From positions 32,459 through 65,981 of the forward strand of contig VHZZ01000389.1 of assembly GCA_009801015.1 (NCBI GenBank): a stretch of 33,523 nucleotides of DNA, given 5' to 3'. Of the stretch, positions 32,278 through 33,523 are shown one piece after another. The notes under the pieces are model-generated. The model saw only the letters and a list, made by a program, of their open reading frames with translations, had not been told where the DNA came from and did no database searches. Made by a program: the position numbers and the translations under genes. The stretch comes from Silene noctiflora. Its lineage: Eukaryota; Streptophyta; Magnoliopsida; Caryophyllales; Caryophyllaceae. Each line of letters opens with the position of its first letter. Within the stretch, counting starts at the first letter, position 1.

Positions 32278-32612
32278 ACTAATTTTATAGTTTTTAAGTA
32301 TTATAATAAAAAAATTTAGTTTTGTTTTAAAAATTATGAGTATACTATAAAGTTTCTGAGTTTATTTACTTAAACTATTAGCTTAAAAAATTACAATAAA
32401 ACTCAAAAATATTACATATAAATTTAGTTAAATTTGAGTTTTGACAAGAAAAAAATTAAAATTTAACATATAAACTTTCATAAGTTCAGAAAAAATACAC
32501 ATATGTTAAAAAAAAAATAAAGTTTGGATAATAAGCTCAGAAAAAACACATATATATGCTCAAAAATAAATAAAGTATAAGGTAATACATCCGGTATAGG
32601 TTCTTTTTTCTC
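32278..32612 (-). repeat. AT-rich dispersed repeat, copy B, upstream of PLAA
   Basis: This is the inverted relative of 18641-18890: TAATTTTATAGTTTTTAAG, CTGAGTTTATTTACTTAAAC, TAAGCTCAGAAAAAACACAT and ATAAATAAAGTATAAGG match the reverse complement of copy A in order. It is longer because of an internal duplication around 32445-32520. It ends about 110 bases above the PLAA start codon, so it forms part of that promoter. Confidence 0.6.
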
Positions 32613-32661
32613 GAATTTTAGTTACACTCTTCAAATCACACTTGTAAGTTGTAACACTTCT

Positions 32662-32811
32662 TTTTTGGTGTAAACCATCCGGTTTAATCCGGATTCGAGC
32701 CGGGTAGGACCACTAGTCATGAGTTTCAACACTGCTGCGTTCCCAGGGCTCGAACACGAGACCTCTGGTTAAGCTAGAACAACCCCTTGCCGTTGATCTA
32801 AGTGCTCATGG
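32662..32811 (-). mobile_element. tRNA-related SINE with 18-bp target duplication
   Basis: It is bounded by perfect 18-bp direct repeats GTAAGTTGTAACACTTCT at 32644-32661 and 32812-32829. On the minus strand the body starts CCCATGAGCACTTAGATCAA, carries GTGTTCGAGCCC (B-box-like) and ends in a short A run. About 150 bp. The exact duplication shows a fairly recent target-primed insertion about 500 bases upstream of PLAA. Confidence 0.85.
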
Positions 32812-33019
32812 GTAAGTTGTAACACTTCTAACAAGAGTAAGTTCGAAGGTCTTGCCTTCCGTATTTTGAAGGAAATTATTTCCGCCGTCGGTATTGGATA
32901 CTGCTGATTAACATAAAAAAATAAGAGTACAAGACCTTGACAATGGGGTCAGGTTATTTCGAGTTTGTAAGAACCAGGATCGGGTCAGGTTAATTATTTC
33001 GGGTTAGTTATTATCAAGT

Positions 33020-33365
33020 TATTTAAGACCACTTCTAAATATGGTCAATTGGAAGATCTTGATCTTGTTTGGTCCTCTTAATTCATACTTAAACAAAAAA
33101 TTTAGGATGACCCTTTGACCAAGGTAAGAAGAGGTCAATTGATGACCTTTTTTTTTCTCAAATTGACCTTCTTTGTGACTCAATATGTGTTCAAATTTGA
33201 TTGGTAGAAAGGTTGTAAAGTGGAAAAAATGATTGGGTTGATGATCTAGGTCGTGACCTTCTGAATGGAAGGGTGCAAATGGGTCAAGGTAAATAAGGTG
33301 AAGTAAAAGTAAAAATGGGTGGTGACCCAATTAACTTGACTCTAGCTTCGAGAAGGTCTAAAATA
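33020..33365. repeat. Possible MITE rich in GGTCA words
   Basis: The left end TTATTTAAGACCACTTCT is a loose inverted relative of the right end (reverse complement TTATTTTAGACCTTCTCG). The interior repeats GGTCAATT, TGACCTT and GGTCAAGG on both strands. No target duplication was found. Just left of it (32930-33010) lies another scrap of the CGGGTC-type repeat. Confidence 0.4.
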
Positions 33366-33394
33366 ATTGTTAATTTGTAACAGTAAACATCTTA

Positions 33395-33523
33395 TCTATA
33401 TAAATACAAAAATATTTCGTGCAAATCTGTGCAGCCACGTCATCACATAAAAGGTTTTTTTTTAAACATTAAATGCGGAACCCACAACAAAGATTAAGGA
33501 ATTAATTAATAAAATTCCGTCTA
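33395..33523 (+). mobile_element. Possible Helitron 5' end running off the window
   Basis: TCTATATAAATACAAAAATA directly follows an A, then GCAGCCACGTCATCAC. Many plant Helitrons begin TC with a TCTATA-like start and a GCCACGT block, and insert between A and T. The 3' end (hairpin plus CTRR) would lie outside the window, so this stays tentative. Confidence 0.3.

Noticed and set aside
32690-32760. Two GGCTCGAA/ATTCGAGCC words read as possible tRNA T-arms
   Set aside because: No acceptor or anticodon arm fits. They lie inside the SINE with 18-bp duplications.

Overview
The window is nuclear DNA of a flowering plant. The genes are rich in introns, intergenic DNA is AT-rich, and several short inverted-repeat elements carry the CTCCCTCCGT-type ends and ACGGAGTA words frequent in Caryophyllales. 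A class 1 phytoglobin with a leader peptide, known to me from sugar beet, points the same way. An Amaranthaceae genome (spinach, beet or goosefoot relatives) is my best guess, but no species can be fixed from sequence alone. Four isolated N positions show this is an assembled draft.

Six intact-looking protein genes and one recently broken gene are present. From left to right they are: a COR413 plasma-membrane cold-response protein (+, 2977-4865, 4 exons); a class 1 phytoglobin with a predicted plastid leader (-, 5441-6702, 6 exons); peroxin PEX11A (+, 8932-9726, single exon); an LRR subfamily XII receptor kinase of the non-RD type (-, 10137-13233, 2 exons); TIC62 of the chloroplast envelope and thylakoid (-, 14549-18390, 14 exons); a MATE/DTX transporter with two stops and a frameshift in exon 2 (-, 19461-21763, 6 exons); and a PLAA/Doa1-type Cdc48 cofactor (-, 22841-32165, 22 exons). 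All exon joins were worked out by hand from frame, splice sites and remembered family sequences. In every intact gene the phases close exactly.

The genes do not form a pathway. COR413 and phytoglobin are tail to tail, as are PEX11A and the receptor kinase. Phytoglobin and PEX11A are head to head across about 2.2 kb of repeats. The last three genes follow one another on the minus strand.

The space between genes, and several introns, hold small mobile elements: a PIF/Harbinger (Tourist-like) MITE with TTA target duplications, Stowaway-like MITEs, a hAT-like MITE, two tRNA-derived SINEs with exact 10-bp and 18-bp target duplications, two copies of a foldback repeat, a degenerate CGGGTC-rich repeat family, a possible Helitron end, and the fossil edge of a Ty3/gypsy-type LTR at the left border. 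The points most worth a second look are the leader-bearing phytoglobin, the tandemly duplicated 5' splice site and phase-matched repeat exons of TIC62, two GC-AG introns, and the newly dead MATE gene.
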